The notes below the pieces were generated by a model, which was not told the DNA's origin, did no database searches, and saw nothing but the letters and a program-made list of their open reading frames with translations. Shown piece after piece: positions 8,714 through 18,300 of a DNA stretch of 64,000 bases. The translations under genes were made by a program, and so were the position numbers. The stretch's first letter is position 1, and each line of letters opens with the position of its first letter. Origin of the DNA: Pseudomonas sp. B21-048 (GTDB lineage: Bacteria; Pseudomonadota; Gammaproteobacteria; Pseudomonadales; Pseudomonadaceae); the NCBI RefSeq assembly GCF_024748615.1, contig NZ_CP087168.1, forward strand, positions 2,542,001-2,606,000. The letters are read 5' to 3'.

Positions 8714-10459
8714 TTACTGTTGAACGACTGCCGGCGTGACAGGCGCGCCCTTGGGTTTCATCAGGCTGAAGTCGATCAACGGCCGCTGCTGACGCTCATA
8801 AGGGTTGCCGATCATCAATGGCCGAGGCTTGAAACTGTCGCTGACCAGGCTTTTGCTGCGGTCCAGTTCATCGAAACTCAGGCCCGCCAGATCCGCCCAG
8901 GTGTGAATCAGCTGGGAACTGCTGTACGGCCGACCCAGATCACCGGCAAAACTCCAGTCATGGGTTTCGCGCCATTTCGGCGAGGCCCAGGCCATGAAGG
9001 GAATGGTGTACATCGGTGCGGTCGGCTTGTTCTCGTTACGACCCAGGGTTGTATGACCCGCGGAGTCGAAAACGTCTTCGCCGTGGTCGGAGAGGTACAG
9101 CAGGAAGCCGTTCGGATCAGACTTGGCGTAGTCCTTGATCAGGCTCGACACCACGAAGTCGTTGTACAGCACCGCGTTGTCATAGCTGTTGTACGTCGGC
9201 ACCTGGTCGTCACGCACGCCCTCGGGAACACCTTTGCGGTCGGTGAACTTGTCGAACGTCGGCGGATAACGGTACTGGTAGCTCATGTGCGTGCCGAGCA
9301 AATGCACGACGATTAACTTGCGTGGTGCCGCGTCAGCCAAAGCCTTGTGGAATGGCTCGATCACGTCGCCATCGTATTGGGCGGCGTTCTGGTTGCGGTT
9401 GTTGTTTAAATACACCTGCTCGTCGGCCTGCTCGGAGAAGGTCGTGAGCATGGTGTTGCGCTTGGTCATGGTCTGCTGGTTGGTGATCCAGAACGTCTTG
9501 TAACCTGCCTGTTTCATCATGCTGACCAGCGATGGGGTCGTCAGGTAGAGGTCAGGGTTCTCTTCGTCGGCGAACGTCAGCACCTGCTGCAAGGCTTCGA
9601 TGGTGTAGGGGCGTGGGGTGATGACGTTATCGAAAACCGCCAGTTGATCTTTGAGTTTGTCCAGTTCCGGGGTGGTTTGCCGAGGGTAACCGTACAGGCT
9701 CATGCGCTGACGGTTGGTGGACTCACCGATCACCAGCACCAGGGTCGCCGGCTGATTGGCCATTGAATCGGTGAGGTTTTTGAGCGGTGCAATCTTGCTG
9801 GCGCTGTCGAGCATGTCTTGCATGCCGGCCAGGGTATCGAGGTAACGGTGATAGGCCACCGCCATCTGCCACGGCACCGCGGGTTCGATGCGGGTTTCGA
9901 ATTTCTCGAAGCCGCCCGCCAGGCTGCCAGTGCGCGCGGTTTGCTTGAGCAGCGGGTAACCGACTACCGCCAGCAGAATCGCCGTGGCTGCGACCAAGGC
10001 CTGGCCGCGTGGCAGGTACACCGGGCGCAAACGGGTCCAAAGGAAATACGAGAACGCGGTATGGGCGAGGAATGCCAGTACCATCCACCAGGCAAAATAC
10101 TGGGTCATGTACTCGCCGGCTTCAGACACGTTCGATTCGAACATGATGAAGATGACGCTCTGGGAAAATTCCTGCTGATAGATAAAGAAATAACCGAGAC
10201 TGGCCATCGAGCAGGCCCACAGCACCACGCCGATCAGCGCGGCCATCACACGTGTTTGCTTGGGAAATAGCAGCATGGGCGCGAGCCAGATGGCGCTCAT
10301 CACAAAGGCCTGACGAAACCCGGTAAAACCGGAAGTGCCCGTCAGTTGAATCAGCAGTTGGGTAATGCCCGAAAAATACCAGAAGAACAGAAATAACCAG
10401 AGAAATCCTGCCCAATCAAAACCATTCGCAGATGTTTTGCTGCGTTTAAACAAAGCCAT
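8714..10459 (-). CDS. cptA: LPS phosphoethanolamine transferase, CptA-like
   Basis: The 581-residue inner-membrane enzyme has five N-terminal membrane helices (about 18-190) and a large periplasmic sulfatase/alkaline-phosphatase-type domain (about 235-560). Catalytic features are LVIGESTNRQRMSLYGY, with the nucleophile Thr in GEST, then HLLGTHMSYQYRYP, and LSDHGEDVFDSAGH for zinc. CptA adds phosphoethanolamine from phosphatidylethanolamine to LPS core heptose; the length (CptA is about 577 residues) and the tail NPYERQQRPLIDF fit CptA better than EptA. The acceptor site is inferred from the family. It is a single gene bordered by a strong hairpin. Confidence 0.85.
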   Translation of the reverse strand: MALFKRSKTSANGFDWAGFLWLFLFFWYFSGITQLLIQLTGTSGFTGFRQAFVMSAIWLAPMLLFPKQTRVMAALIGVVLWACSMASLGYFFIYQQEFSQSVIFIMFESNVSEAGEYMTQYFAWWMVLAFLAHTAFSYFLWTRLRPVYLPRGQALVAATAILLAVVGYPLLKQTARTGSLAGGFEKFETRIEPAVPWQMAVAYHRYLDTLAGMQDMLDSASKIAPLKNLTDSMANQPATLVLVIGESTNRQRMSLYGYPRQTTPELDKLKDQLAVFDNVITPRPYTIEALQQVLTFADEENPDLYLTTPSLVSMMKQAGYKTFWITNQQTMTKRNTMLTTFSEQADEQVYLNNNRNQNAAQYDGDVIEPFHKALADAAPRKLIVVHLLGTHMSYQYRYPPTFDKFTDRKGVPEGVRDDQVPTYNSYDNAVLYNDFVVSSLIKDYAKSDPNGFLLYLSDHGEDVFDSAGHTTLGRNENKPTAPMYTIPFMAWASPKWRETHDWSFAGDLGRPYSSSQLIHTWADLAGLSFDELDRSKSLVSDSFKPRPLMIGNPYERQQRPLIDFSLMKPKGAPVTPAVVQQ

Positions 10460-10616
10460 TCAGCACTCCAGCCTGATGATTACTTCGGCCGTCGGCACTT
10501 TCCTTATCGCCGACGAACGGGCGCCGCGCGGATACCGAGCGGCCACAATGAGCCGGAGTATCGACAAGCAGGTGTGAAAACTTTGTGAGTTGCCGGAGCT
10601 GGCAGGTTTACTGCGG

Positions 10617-10644
10617 ATCGGAAACAGCGGTAGCTGTTTCCGAT
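10617..10644. terminator. Perfect 12-bp hairpin
   Basis: ATCGGAAACAGC (10617-10628) and GCTGTTTCCGAT (10633-10644) pair perfectly around a GGTA loop, followed on the plus strand by AAAAATAA. No T-run follows on either strand, so it may be a weak terminator or RNA-stabilising hairpin at the 3' end of the small gene at 10658-10840. Confidence 0.5.
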
Positions 10645-10657
10645 AAAAATAAGGGGG

Positions 10658-10840
10658 TCAGGCGTGGGGAGTGCGTTGGGTGACAGGCAAGGGCTGAGCT
10701 TGATTGCCTTGGGTCAGCAGGCGCAATTGCGCGACTTCCCGCTTCAACTGGTCGCGCTCATCTTTCAACTGGCGCAGTTCATCACGACGGATTGTGACGT
10801 AAAGGGTTTGTGCTGGCAGTGCTGTGTGTACGGTGCCCAT
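10658..10840 (-). CDS. Small conserved protein, 60 aa, coiled-coil core
   Basis: The product has a short N-terminus, then a charged heptad-like helix (RRDELRQLKDERDQLKRE, about 19-36), and a Gln/Pro-rich tail. Upstream on its strand GAGGTGAG sits about 3 bases from the ATG, a strong ribosome binding site, which supports it as a real gene. I do not recognise a named family. It stands alone between cptA and the gnd operon and reads away from the latter. Confidence 0.68.
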   Translation of the reverse strand: MGTVHTALPAQTLYVTIRRDELRQLKDERDQLKREVAQLRLLTQGNQAQPLPVTQRTPHA

Positions 10841-11112
10841 TGCTCACCTCGCAAATGGCTGTCTCAACTATAAGTGCGCTTCGCAGATCGAGTGCTGACT
10901 TACTATCGGCGCCGATTTTGGTTTCTTTTGCCTCGGAAGGGAACTTTTTTATTTTTCATGGTCGTTGTGTCTTCGATGTGATTGCCGACGTTATCCATCA
11001 GGATCGGGCACAATGCCCGGAAACTTCATCCCGCCGCTCTGGACTAACCCTCAAGAGCCGCGTTGGGCTATAACCTTTGACACACTTTATTTGTAGTAGG
11101 GAGCATCAGTAC

Positions 11113-12093
11113 ATGCAACTCGGGATTATTGGACTGGGCCGCATGGGCGGCAATATTGCGCGGCGCCTGATGCTCAACGGGCATACCACCGTTGTTTACG
11201 ACCGCAATACCGCCTTTGTCGACACCCTGGCTGAAGAAGGCGCCACCGGTGTTGCCGACTTGCCAGCCCTGGTCGCTGGCCTGGCCAAACCGCGCGCGGT
11301 GTGGGTTATGCTGCCCGCTGGCGCACCGACCGAAGACACCATCGATACCCTGAGCACCTTGCTTGACGCCGGCGATACCATTATCGATGGCGGCAACACC
11401 TTCTATAAGGACGACATCCGCCGGGCCAAAACCTTGTCGGAAAAAGGTCTGCATTACATCGACGTTGGCACCTCCGGCGGCGTCTGGGGTCTGGAGCGTG
11501 GTTACTGCATGATGATCGGCGGCGATGCCGAGACCGTTAAACGTCTCGACCCGCTGTTCGAAACCCTGGCCCCCGGCCTGGGTGACATCCCTCGCACCAA
11601 GGATCGCCAGTCTGATGACGATCGCGCCGAGCGCGGTTACATCCACGCAGGCCCGGCCGGTTCCGGCCACTTCGTGAAGATGATCCACAACGGCATCGAG
11701 TACGGAATGATGCAGGCCTTCGCCGAAGGCTTCGACATCCTCAAGACCAAGGCCAGCACTAACCTGCCGGAAGATCAGCGCTTTGACCTGAACGTTGCCG
11801 ACATCGCCGAAGTCTGGCGTCGTGGCAGCGTGGTGTCGTCCTGGCTGCTCGACCTGACCGCCGACGCCCTGGCCAGCGACCCGAAACTCGACGGTTACTC
11901 AGGCTCGGTGGCTGACAGCGGTGAAGGTCGCTGGACCATCGAGGCCGCGATGGAGCAATCGGTGCCGGTACCGGTGCTGTCGAACTCGCTGTTCTCGCGC
12001 TATCGTTCGCGCGGGCAAGGCACCTTTGGCGACAAGATTCTCTCTGCCCAGCGTTTCGGCTTCGGCGGCCACGTGGAGACCGCAAAAAAATGA
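11113..12093 (+). CDS. gnd: 6-phosphogluconate dehydrogenase (decarboxylating), short-form
   Basis: The 326-residue enzyme has an N-terminal Rossmann fold with [16 protein letters not shown], the [15 protein letters not shown] substrate segment ([16 protein letters not shown]) and [19 protein letters not shown] with the catalytic Lys/Asn. It is the short class (about 300-330 residues), distinct from the 470-residue enterobacterial Gnd, and often prefers NAD. It oxidises and decarboxylates 6-phosphogluconate to ribulose 5-phosphate and CO2. The start at 11113 fits homologs that begin [12 protein letters not shown]. The stop overlaps the zwf start by 4 bp (ATGA), indicating translational coupling in a pentose-phosphate operon. 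Confidence 0.93.
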   Translation: MQLGIIGLGRMGGNIARRLMLNGHTTVVYDRNTAFVDTLAEEGATGVADLPALVAGLAKPRAVWVMLPAGAPTEDTIDTLSTLLDAGDTIIDGGNTFYKDDIRRAKTLSEKGLHYIDVGTSGGVWGLERGYCMMIGGDAETVKRLDPLFETLAPGLGDIPRTKDRQSDDDRAERGYIHAGPAGSGHFVKMIHNGIEYGMMQAFAEGFDILKTKASTNLPEDQRFDLNVADIAEVWRRGSVVSSWLLDLTADALASDPKLDGYSGSVADSGEGRWTIEAAMEQSVPVPVLSNSLFSRYRSRGQGTFGDKILSAQRFGFGGHVETAKK

Positions 12094-13616
12094 CCCATGT
12101 GATCCGCAGGAAATCCAAGGCAGAACCCGCACCGCCTACCACGCTGTTTCTGTTCGGTGCCCATGGTGATCTGGTCAAGCGCCTGCTGATGCCGGCGCTG
12201 TACAACCTGAGTCGCGACGGTTTGCTGGGGAATGGACTGCGGATCATCGGCGTTGATCACAATGCTATCAGTGACGAAGCCTTCGCCAAAAAACTCGAAG
12301 ACTTCATTCGGGCCGAAGTGGCGAGCAAGGTCGGCAAGGGCGATGAAGCCCTTGATCCGGCGTTGTGGGCCAAACTGGCCAAGCACATCAGCTACGTCCA
12401 GGGCGACTTCCTTGATGAACGCACCTATGAAGCGCTGGCGGCGAAAATCGCCGCCAGCGGCACTGGCAATGCGATTTTCTACCTGGCCACCGCGCCGCGC
12501 TTTTTCAGTGAAGTGGTGCAGCGTCTCGGTGCCGCCGGATTGCTCCAGGAAACCCCCGAAGCGTTCAGAAGGGTAGTGATCGAAAAGCCGTTCGGCTCCG
12601 ACTTGCACACCGCCGAAGCCTTGAACGCGTGCTTGCTCAAAGTGATGACGGAAAAGCAGATCTACCGGATCGATCACTATCTGGGCAAGGAAACCGTGCA
12701 GAACATTTTGGTCAGCCGGTTCTCCAACAGCCTGTTCGAAGCCTTCTGGAACAACCACTACATCGACCACGTGCAAATCACCGCCGCCGAGACCGTCGGC
12801 GTGGAAACCCGTGGCAGTTTTTATGAGGTCACCGGCGCCCTGCGGGACATGGTGCCCAATCACCTGTTCCAATTGTTGGCGATGGTGGCCATGGAACCGC
12901 CGGCCGCTTTTGGCGCCGATGCGGTACGCGGCGAAAAAGCCAAAGTCGTCGGCGCGATCCGTCCCTGGTCGACCGAGGAAGCGCGAGCCAACTCAGTGCG
13001 CGGCCAATACACCGCCGGTGAGATTGAGGGCGAGCCTCTGCCCGGTTATCGCCAGGAAGCCAATGTGGCGCCCGACAGTACGACCGAAACTTATGTCGCG
13101 CTCAAAATCATGATCGACAACTGGCGCTGGGTCGGCGTGCCGTTCTACCTGCGCACCGGCAAGCGCATGAGCGCGCGCGACACCGAGATTGTCATTTGCT
13201 TCAAACCGGCGCCGTATGCGCAATTCCGCGATACCGAGGTTGATGAGTTGCAGCCGACCTACCTGCGGATCCAGATTCAACCCAACGAAGGCATGTGGTT
13301 CGACCTGCTGGCCAAACGGCCCGGGCAGGCATTGAACATGGCCAATATCGAGCTGGGTTTCGCCTATAAGGATTTCTTCGAGATGCAGCCGTCGACGGGC
13401 TATGAAACGCTGATCTACGACTGCCTGACCGGCGATCAGACGCTGTTCCAGCGTGCCGATAACATCGAGAACGGCTGGCGCGCGGTGCAGCCGTTCCTCG
13501 ACGCGTGGCAGCAGGATGCAACGGTGCAGAACTACGCGGCCGGCGAAGACGGACCACAGGCCGCTGACGAGCTGCTGACCCGCGATGGTCGTGTTTGGCA
13601 CAGCGTCGGTGAGTGA
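12090..13616 (+). CDS. zwf: Glucose-6-phosphate 1-dehydrogenase
   Basis: The 508-residue enzyme opens with the nucleotide-binding segment [22 protein letters not shown] (GAHGDL in place of the usual GATGDL) and contains [15 protein letters not shown], the signature around the substrate-binding Lys and catalytic His. It converts glucose 6-phosphate to 6-phosphogluconolactone, giving NADPH or NADH. Pseudomonads carry several zwf paralogs; this one pairs with gnd and not with the edd-glk or pgl-eda genes, so it may serve the oxidative pentose-phosphate branch rather than Entner-Doudoroff flux. That role is inferred from linkage. Confidence 0.95.
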   Translation: MTHVIRRKSKAEPAPPTTLFLFGAHGDLVKRLLMPALYNLSRDGLLGNGLRIIGVDHNAISDEAFAKKLEDFIRAEVASKVGKGDEALDPALWAKLAKHISYVQGDFLDERTYEALAAKIAASGTGNAIFYLATAPRFFSEVVQRLGAAGLLQETPEAFRRVVIEKPFGSDLHTAEALNACLLKVMTEKQIYRIDHYLGKETVQNILVSRFSNSLFEAFWNNHYIDHVQITAAETVGVETRGSFYEVTGALRDMVPNHLFQLLAMVAMEPPAAFGADAVRGEKAKVVGAIRPWSTEEARANSVRGQYTAGEIEGEPLPGYRQEANVAPDSTTETYVALKIMIDNWRWVGVPFYLRTGKRMSARDTEIVICFKPAPYAQFRDTEVDELQPTYLRIQIQPNEGMWFDLLAKRPGQALNMANIELGFAYKDFFEMQPSTGYETLIYDCLTGDQTLFQRADNIENGWRAVQPFLDAWQQDATVQNYAAGEDGPQAADELLTRDGRVWHSVGE

Positions 13617-14433
13617 CGTTACGCAACAATCCATCCGTTTTCTGCTCAGTGACATGGACGGCACTTTGCTGCTCCCTGATCACAGCCTCAGTCAGCGCAC
13701 AATCGAAGCGGTCCGCGCCTTGCGCGAGGCTGGCGTGCTGTTCAGCCTGGCCACCGGGCGTCCGCCCAAAGCCATGCTGCAGCAGATCGAAGCCTTGGGT
13801 GTCGATCTGCCGACGGCGGCCTTCAATGGCGGCACAATCGTAAACCCGGATGGCAGTTTGCTGGTTGCGCATTATTTGCCGGCCACGGCAGCGCTGACGG
13901 CGTTGACGCTGTTTGCCGATCAGCCGGACATTGAAGTCTGGGTATTCAGTGACGGCGACTGGTTGTTGAAGGATCCGTACGGCCCGATGGTCCCGCGAGA
14001 GCAGCATGGCTTGGGTTATCCGCCGGTGATGGTCGAGAGTTTTGAGCCTTACCTGGAGGGTATCGACAAAATCGTCGCCGCCAGTAACAACACCGAACTG
14101 TTGATCGAGCTGGAAGCGCAATTGCTGCCCACGGTCGAAGGGCAGGCGCAGGTCTCGCGCTCACAACCGATCTATCTGGACGTGACCGCGATGAAAGCCA
14201 ACAAGGGCGAGGCATTGGCGACACTGGCCGAGTTTCTCGGTGTACCGCTAGAGCAGACCGCCGCACTGGGGGACGGCGGCAATGACCCGGCGATGTTTCA
14301 CCGGGCAGGGTTATCGATCGCCATGGGGCAGGCGGAGGAGGCGGTGAAGCGCCAGGCCGACGTGGTGACCGGGGCCAATACCGAAGACGGTGCAGCCCAG
14401 GCGATCGAGCGGTTTATCCTGAGTTCGGTCTGA
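13609..14433 (+). CDS. Cof-type HAD-IIB family sugar/nucleotide phosphatase
   Basis: The 274-residue protein has HAD motif I FLLSDMDGTLL, a Cof-type cap domain and late motif ALGDGGNDPAMFHRAG with the Mg-binding acidic pair. Family members dephosphorylate sugar phosphates, pyridoxal phosphate or flavins. The GTG at 13609 overlaps the zwf stop by 8 bp and is chosen; an ATG 24 bp upstream is the alternative. Overlap makes it the third gene of the gnd-zwf operon, so a phosphorylated sugar is a fair guess for its substrate. Confidence 0.9.
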   Translation: MSDVTQQSIRFLLSDMDGTLLLPDHSLSQRTIEAVRALREAGVLFSLATGRPPKAMLQQIEALGVDLPTAAFNGGTIVNPDGSLLVAHYLPATAALTALTLFADQPDIEVWVFSDGDWLLKDPYGPMVPREQHGLGYPPVMVESFEPYLEGIDKIVAASNNTELLIELEAQLLPTVEGQAQVSRSQPIYLDVTAMKANKGEALATLAEFLGVPLEQTAALGDGGNDPAMFHRAGLSIAMGQAEEAVKRQADVVTGANTEDGAAQAIERFILSSV

Positions 14434-14452
14434 ACCGCGTTATCGTTCTTCA

Positions 14453-14544
14453 CTGTAGGAGCGGGCTTGCCCGCGAAAGCGGTGTGTCAGGCGACATCAA
14501 TGTTGACTGTACCGCCGTCTTCGCGGGCAAGCCCGTTCCTACAG
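14453..14544. repeat. REPIN (paired REP elements)
   Basis: CTGTAGGAGCGGGCTTGCCCGCGAAAG (split here as CTGTAGGAGCGGGC + TTGCCCGCGAAAG) at 14453-14479 is mirrored by CTTCGCGGGCAAGCC + CGTTCCTACAG at 14519-14544. The paired, inverted arrangement with a short spacer is the standard Pseudomonas REPIN. It lies between convergent genes. Confidence 0.85.
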
Positions 14545-14566
14545 CGAAGGCGTCAGACCTATCACC

Positions 14567-16069
14567 TCAAAGCCAAAAGCTCACCGCATACCAGCCCAAT
14601 ACGCCCATCACCACGGTGTAAGGCAGCGCCATCCATACCATCCGCCCGTACGACAGGCGAATCAGCGGTGCAATCGCCGAGGTTAGCAGGAACAGGAACG
14701 CCGCCTGACCATTGGGCGTTGCCACGCTCGGCAGGTTGGTGCCGGTATTGATCGCAATCGCCAGGGTTTCAAAGTGTTCGCGGCTCATGTGGCCGGCGAG
14801 GAACGCCTGCTTCACTTCGGTGATGTAAATGGTCGCCACGAACACGTTGTCGCTAATGGCCGACAGCAAGCCATTGGCAATAAACAACATGCCCGGCTGT
14901 TGATCCGCTGGCAGCGCCAGCACCCACTGGATCAGCGGCGCGAACAGTTGCTGATCGTGAATCACTGCCACCACCGCGAAAAACACCACCAGCAATGACG
15001 TGAACGGCATGGCGTCCTTGAAGGCGTTGCCCAGACGGTGTTCGTCAGTTATGCCGGTGAACGCAGTGATCAGCACGATCACCATCAAACCGATCAGGCC
15101 GACTTCGGCGATGTGAAACCCCAGCGCGGCAATCAGAATCAGCGCCGCCACCCCTTGAACCAGCAACGCAGCACGCTGACGTGCAGTCCGTGCGGCGTTG
15201 TCTTCGGCGGCGTAATTGGCCAGCACCGTACGTACGTTGTCCGGCAGCAGCGTGCCGTAGCCGAACCAGCGCAGTTTTTCCAGCAGCACACAGGTCACCA
15301 GACCGGCTGCCAGTACCGGCAACGACACCGGTGCGACCTTCAGAAAGAACTCGGCGAAGTGCCAACCCATCTCATGGCCGATCAGCAGGTTCTGCGGCTC
15401 GCCAACCAGCGTGCACACACCACCCAACGCGGTACCGACGGCGCCGTGCATCAGTAGGCTGCGCAGGAAAGCGCGGAACTGTTCGAGGTCAGCATGATGG
15501 AGGCTGGGCAAGTGCCGGTCGTCGCTGAATTCACCGTCCTGACGCGGATCACTGCCCGAGGCGACGCGGTGATATACCGAATAGAATCCCACAGCCGCAC
15601 TGATGATCACCGCGGTCACCGTCAACGCATCGAGAAAAGCCGACAGAAACGCTGACAGGAAACAGAACATCAACGCCAGTAGCGCCTTGGAGCGAACCCC
15701 CAGCAGCAGGCGCGAGAAGAGAAACAGCAACAGGTCCTTCATGAAATAAATGCCCGCCACCATGAACATCAGCAGCAGGATCACCGGGAAATTGTGCACC
15801 AGCTCATCATAGAGCGCCTGGGGCGTGGTCATTTTCAGCAGCAATGCTTCGATCAGCAACAAGCCACCGGGCATCAGCGGGTAACACTTGAGCGCCATGG
15901 CCAGGGTGAAAATGAACTCAATCACCAATAGCCAGCCGGCCGCCACCGGACCGACCGTCCACAACACCAGGGCATTGAGAATCAGAAAGCCGACGATGCT
16001 CGCCTTGTACCAACGAGGTGAGTGCCCGAGAAAGTTGTGCGCGAAGGCCTGGGCCATTGAACCGGACAT
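14567..16069 (-). CDS. nhaB: Na+/H+ antiporter NhaB
   Basis: The 500-residue multi-spanning protein has about 12 hydrophobic segments. The NhaB-typical N-terminus is [21 protein letters not shown], split as [11 protein letters not shown] and [30 protein letters not shown] and [21 protein letters not shown] are the ion-translocation segments conserved in NhaB. It exports Na+ in exchange for protons. It is a single gene bounded by a REPIN downstream. Confidence 0.93.
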   Translation of the reverse strand: MSGSMAQAFAHNFLGHSPRWYKASIVGFLILNALVLWTVGPVAAGWLLVIEFIFTLAMALKCYPLMPGGLLLIEALLLKMTTPQALYDELVHNFPVILLLMFMVAGIYFMKDLLLFLFSRLLLGVRSKALLALMFCFLSAFLSAFLDALTVTAVIISAAVGFYSVYHRVASGSDPRQDGEFSDDRHLPSLHHADLEQFRAFLRSLLMHGAVGTALGGVCTLVGEPQNLLIGHEMGWHFAEFFLKVAPVSLPVLAAGLVTCVLLEKLRWFGYGTLLPDNVRTVLANYAAEDNAARTARQRAALLVQGVAALILIAALGFHIAEVGLIGLMVIVLITAFTGITDEHRLGNAFKDAMPFTSLLVVFFAVVAVIHDQQLFAPLIQWVLALPADQQPGMLFIANGLLSAISDNVFVATIYITEVKQAFLAGHMSREHFETLAIAINTGTNLPSVATPNGQAAFLFLLTSAIAPLIRLSYGRMVWMALPYTVVMGVLGWYAVSFWL

Positions 16070-16134
16070 CGGCTACTCCTTGTATTAAGAAGCGCGCAAC
16101 TTGCCGTAAGAAGAACAGAAGATCAAGTGCTGGC

Positions 16135-17424
16135 CTAACACTGATAACGCACGACAACCGCGCGGCAACTTCCGTCCAGTGAATAGCCACCTATGACAAT
16201 GCAACCGTCGGCCTGAATGGCCAATGAAGTAGCGGTATGCGTACCGCGGCCCAAGCGTGTGCGACACCAGCCGATGCCCTTGGCAAAACTGCGATCCAGC
16301 TGCCCACTGGGTAAATATCGGGCATAAATGAAATCGGCTTCGATCCCGCCGACCGTCGATCCAACTGTTAGCACACGGCCGTCCGGTTGAGTCTCGGCGG
16401 CGGTCCAGCGGCAACTGCTGCGGCCGACGCCCAATAGCTTTGGCTGACCACCGTTGCAATGAATATCGGGTCGGCCATTACTGTGAACTTTCAGAGACAG
16501 ACAGAGCATCGGGTCGCGACTGCTGCCAAAACAATGTAAGTCACCATTTTCATGCTGGACGATCTGGTTGATCTGAGCGCTATGGTTTCGCGCCTTGAAG
16601 GTCATGAAACCCTCAACGGCGAAGCAGTCGTCCAGGCGGCCATCCGGGTGATAACGCGCCAGCAGACCTTCCTCGGGAAAATTGATGGATCCACTCACCA
16701 GAATCCGGCCATCACGTTGCACTATCAGGTTGCTGAGCCAGGTGTTCATCAACAAGTGCCGGACCATGACGAAACCGCGACCGTTGAAGCTGTCGTCCAG
16801 CGAGCCGTCGGCGTTGAGTCGTATCAGCATGCCGGCGTGATCCGCCGGTTCGAAGTCATGATTGGCCAAGAGCAGAATTCGACCGTCGTCCTGCACACAG
16901 AGATCACAGGCTTCGGCACCCGGCACGCCGGGCGGTAACCAGGTATCGCGAGCGCCCCGGGAAAGATCGCCCGGCAGGCGCACCACGCAACGTCCATGGT
17001 CACCAAAACCCTGGACCGGGCAGCCCTGCTGATCAAACATCGCCAGGGCGGGCAGCGAATGGTGAGCGTTTTCGTAGTGCAGGCCGGCCACCAGAATGTG
17101 CCCGTCGGCCAACACCCGCACCTTGCCAGCCATGGCCTCGAAACCCTGTGCGAACTGCCCGCTGATGCTGCCTTGTTTACCGAATGCCAGATCCGCCGAA
17201 CCGTCTGCAAGCAAGCGGGCCAGGCCAAAGCGCTGGCCGCCCGGCGTACCGACCTTTGCCGCCACCAACAACCGGCCGGCGTGGTCAATCGCAATCCCAT
17301 TGGCCATGCTGGAGAGACTGCCGGCGAAATACACTTGAGTTTTGCGGGTACCCGCGAAACTCGTATCGAGTTTCCCGGCGCTATTCATGGTTGCAGGCAA
17401 GACAAAAGCAGTCTGGGGTGACAT
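16135..17424 (-). CDS. Delta-60 repeat (NHL/beta-propeller-like) protein
   Basis: The 429-residue protein is built from repeated units of about 50-60 residues carrying G.ILVAG, DGSLDDSFNGRGF and RILVSGSINF type motifs. Examples are LDTSFAG near residue 19, DLAFGKQG near 80, LDDSFNGRG near 210, LDDCFAVEG near 260 and LDRSFAKG near 375. This matches the uncharacterised delta-60 repeat family, predicted to fold as a beta-propeller. No signal peptide is visible. AAGGAG lies 8 bases before the chosen ATG, and the 96-residue upstream extension lacks the repeat. Function is unknown; such proteins are often surface or adhesin-like when secreted. Confidence 0.83.
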   Translation of the reverse strand: MSPQTAFVLPATMNSAGKLDTSFAGTRKTQVYFAGSLSSMANGIAIDHAGRLLVAAKVGTPGGQRFGLARLLADGSADLAFGKQGSISGQFAQGFEAMAGKVRVLADGHILVAGLHYENAHHSLPALAMFDQQGCPVQGFGDHGRCVVRLPGDLSRGARDTWLPPGVPGAEACDLCVQDDGRILLLANHDFEPADHAGMLIRLNADGSLDDSFNGRGFVMVRHLLMNTWLSNLIVQRDGRILVSGSINFPEEGLLARYHPDGRLDDCFAVEGFMTFKARNHSAQINQIVQHENGDLHCFGSSRDPMLCLSLKVHSNGRPDIHCNGGQPKLLGVGRSSCRWTAAETQPDGRVLTVGSTVGGIEADFIYARYLPSGQLDRSFAKGIGWCRTRLGRGTHTATSLAIQADGCIVIGGYSLDGSCRAVVVRYQC

Positions 17425-17661
17425 GCATGCATCTCCTTGCCAGTCATCCTTATCCGGGTGCCCGGGTGGTGGTGACTGAGAAGAACATTCAATCCCTGAA
17501 TGACCTGGCGCACAACTGTCTTCATGAGCCGGAGGAGGGGCGTTTTGTGCCAGAACGAACCACTGACGAACCTGCCAGGTCATCTGGCGCGTCAGAAGTT
17601 GAAAAGGTGAGTGGTGTCGCGCAGTTGACTGTAGAAAATCGTCAACTAAGAAGAGGAGGGA

Positions 17662-17685
17662 GCGGATTACCATGAGGTAATCCGC
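17662..17685. terminator. Perfect 10-bp hairpin downstream of the 17694 gene
   Basis: GCGGATTACC (17662-17671) and GGTAATCCGC (17676-17685) form a perfect stem with a 4-base loop. On the minus strand it follows the stop of the 87-residue gene and is followed by a pyrimidine-rich CTCCCTCCTCTTCTT tract, so it is a plausible terminator. Confidence 0.5.
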
Positions 17686-17693
17686 GAAAACAC

Positions 17694-17957
17694 TTAGTGC
17701 GGCATGGACCACGATTGCAGCGTGTAACCTTCCTGGCTCAACTCGGCACGGGCTTCTTCCAGCACGTGTTCAAGTTGCGCTGGATCGGAATAGGCGCTGC
17801 TTGGAATTTGCGTGCGGCCGATGCGCGTATTCGTGCGATCAATAATGGCCAGGCTTAGTTCGCCACCGTCTTGTAAGGCCCAGGCCACGCATTGAAAGGG
17901 TTGGAATGCGCGGTCGGCAATCAAAAGTGCTTCGTTGATACGGAGCGGGGCGTTCAT
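17694..17957 (-). CDS. Conserved hypothetical protein, 87 aa
   Basis: A small acidic protein with a beta-alpha look: INEALLIADRAFQPFQCVAWA (about 7-27), then ELSLAIIDRTNTRIGR and a C-terminal helix LEHVLEEARAELSQEG. There is no signal peptide or membrane segment. The frame, codon use and the hairpin just after its stop support it as a gene. I do not recognise a function. Confidence 0.68.
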   Translation of the reverse strand: MNAPLRINEALLIADRAFQPFQCVAWALQDGGELSLAIIDRTNTRIGRTQIPSSAYSDPAQLEHVLEEARAELSQEGYTLQSWSMPH

Positions 17958-18300
17958 GGGGTCTTCTCTCTATATGCCCAATCAAGTGATGTGCCGTCGG
18001 TTGGGCTTACCGTTCGGCTGGTTACTGTACTGATGCCCGAAACGGGGGTCTGGGTCACACACAATCAAAAGAAATTTCAACTTTCTGTCATTGATTCCGT
18101 TTTCCGGCCTTTTCCTGAAAGCTCAACGAAAGGTTCAACTCGATAGGCAACTAACAAAGTGGCTTCTTATAACTAATACGTCAATAACCCTATAAGCAAT
18201 TGATACAAGCCCGCGTCAAATTCTTGCTACTGTTACAACGAAGCCCGCCAAATGACTGTTTTTAATAATATTTCTTAAAATTTGGCGTCAAGGAACAGTC
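17958..18300. promoter_or_regulatory. AT-rich intergenic region upstream of the sigma-54 activator gene
   Basis: This 343-bp spacer holds no gene that I can support. The last 140 bases are markedly AT-rich compared with the surrounding coding sequence and contain TTTTTAATAATATTTC and TTAAAATTTGG close to the ATG. AAGGAA is the ribosome binding site for the gene at 18301. The AT-richness fits a promoter or silencer-protein (MvaT/MvaV-like) binding region; this is inference. Confidence 0.4.

Noticed and set aside
16135..17712. Longer 525-residue start for the delta-60 protein
   Set aside because: The extra 96 residues lack the repeat and any signal peptide, while AAGGAG stands at the right distance before 17424.
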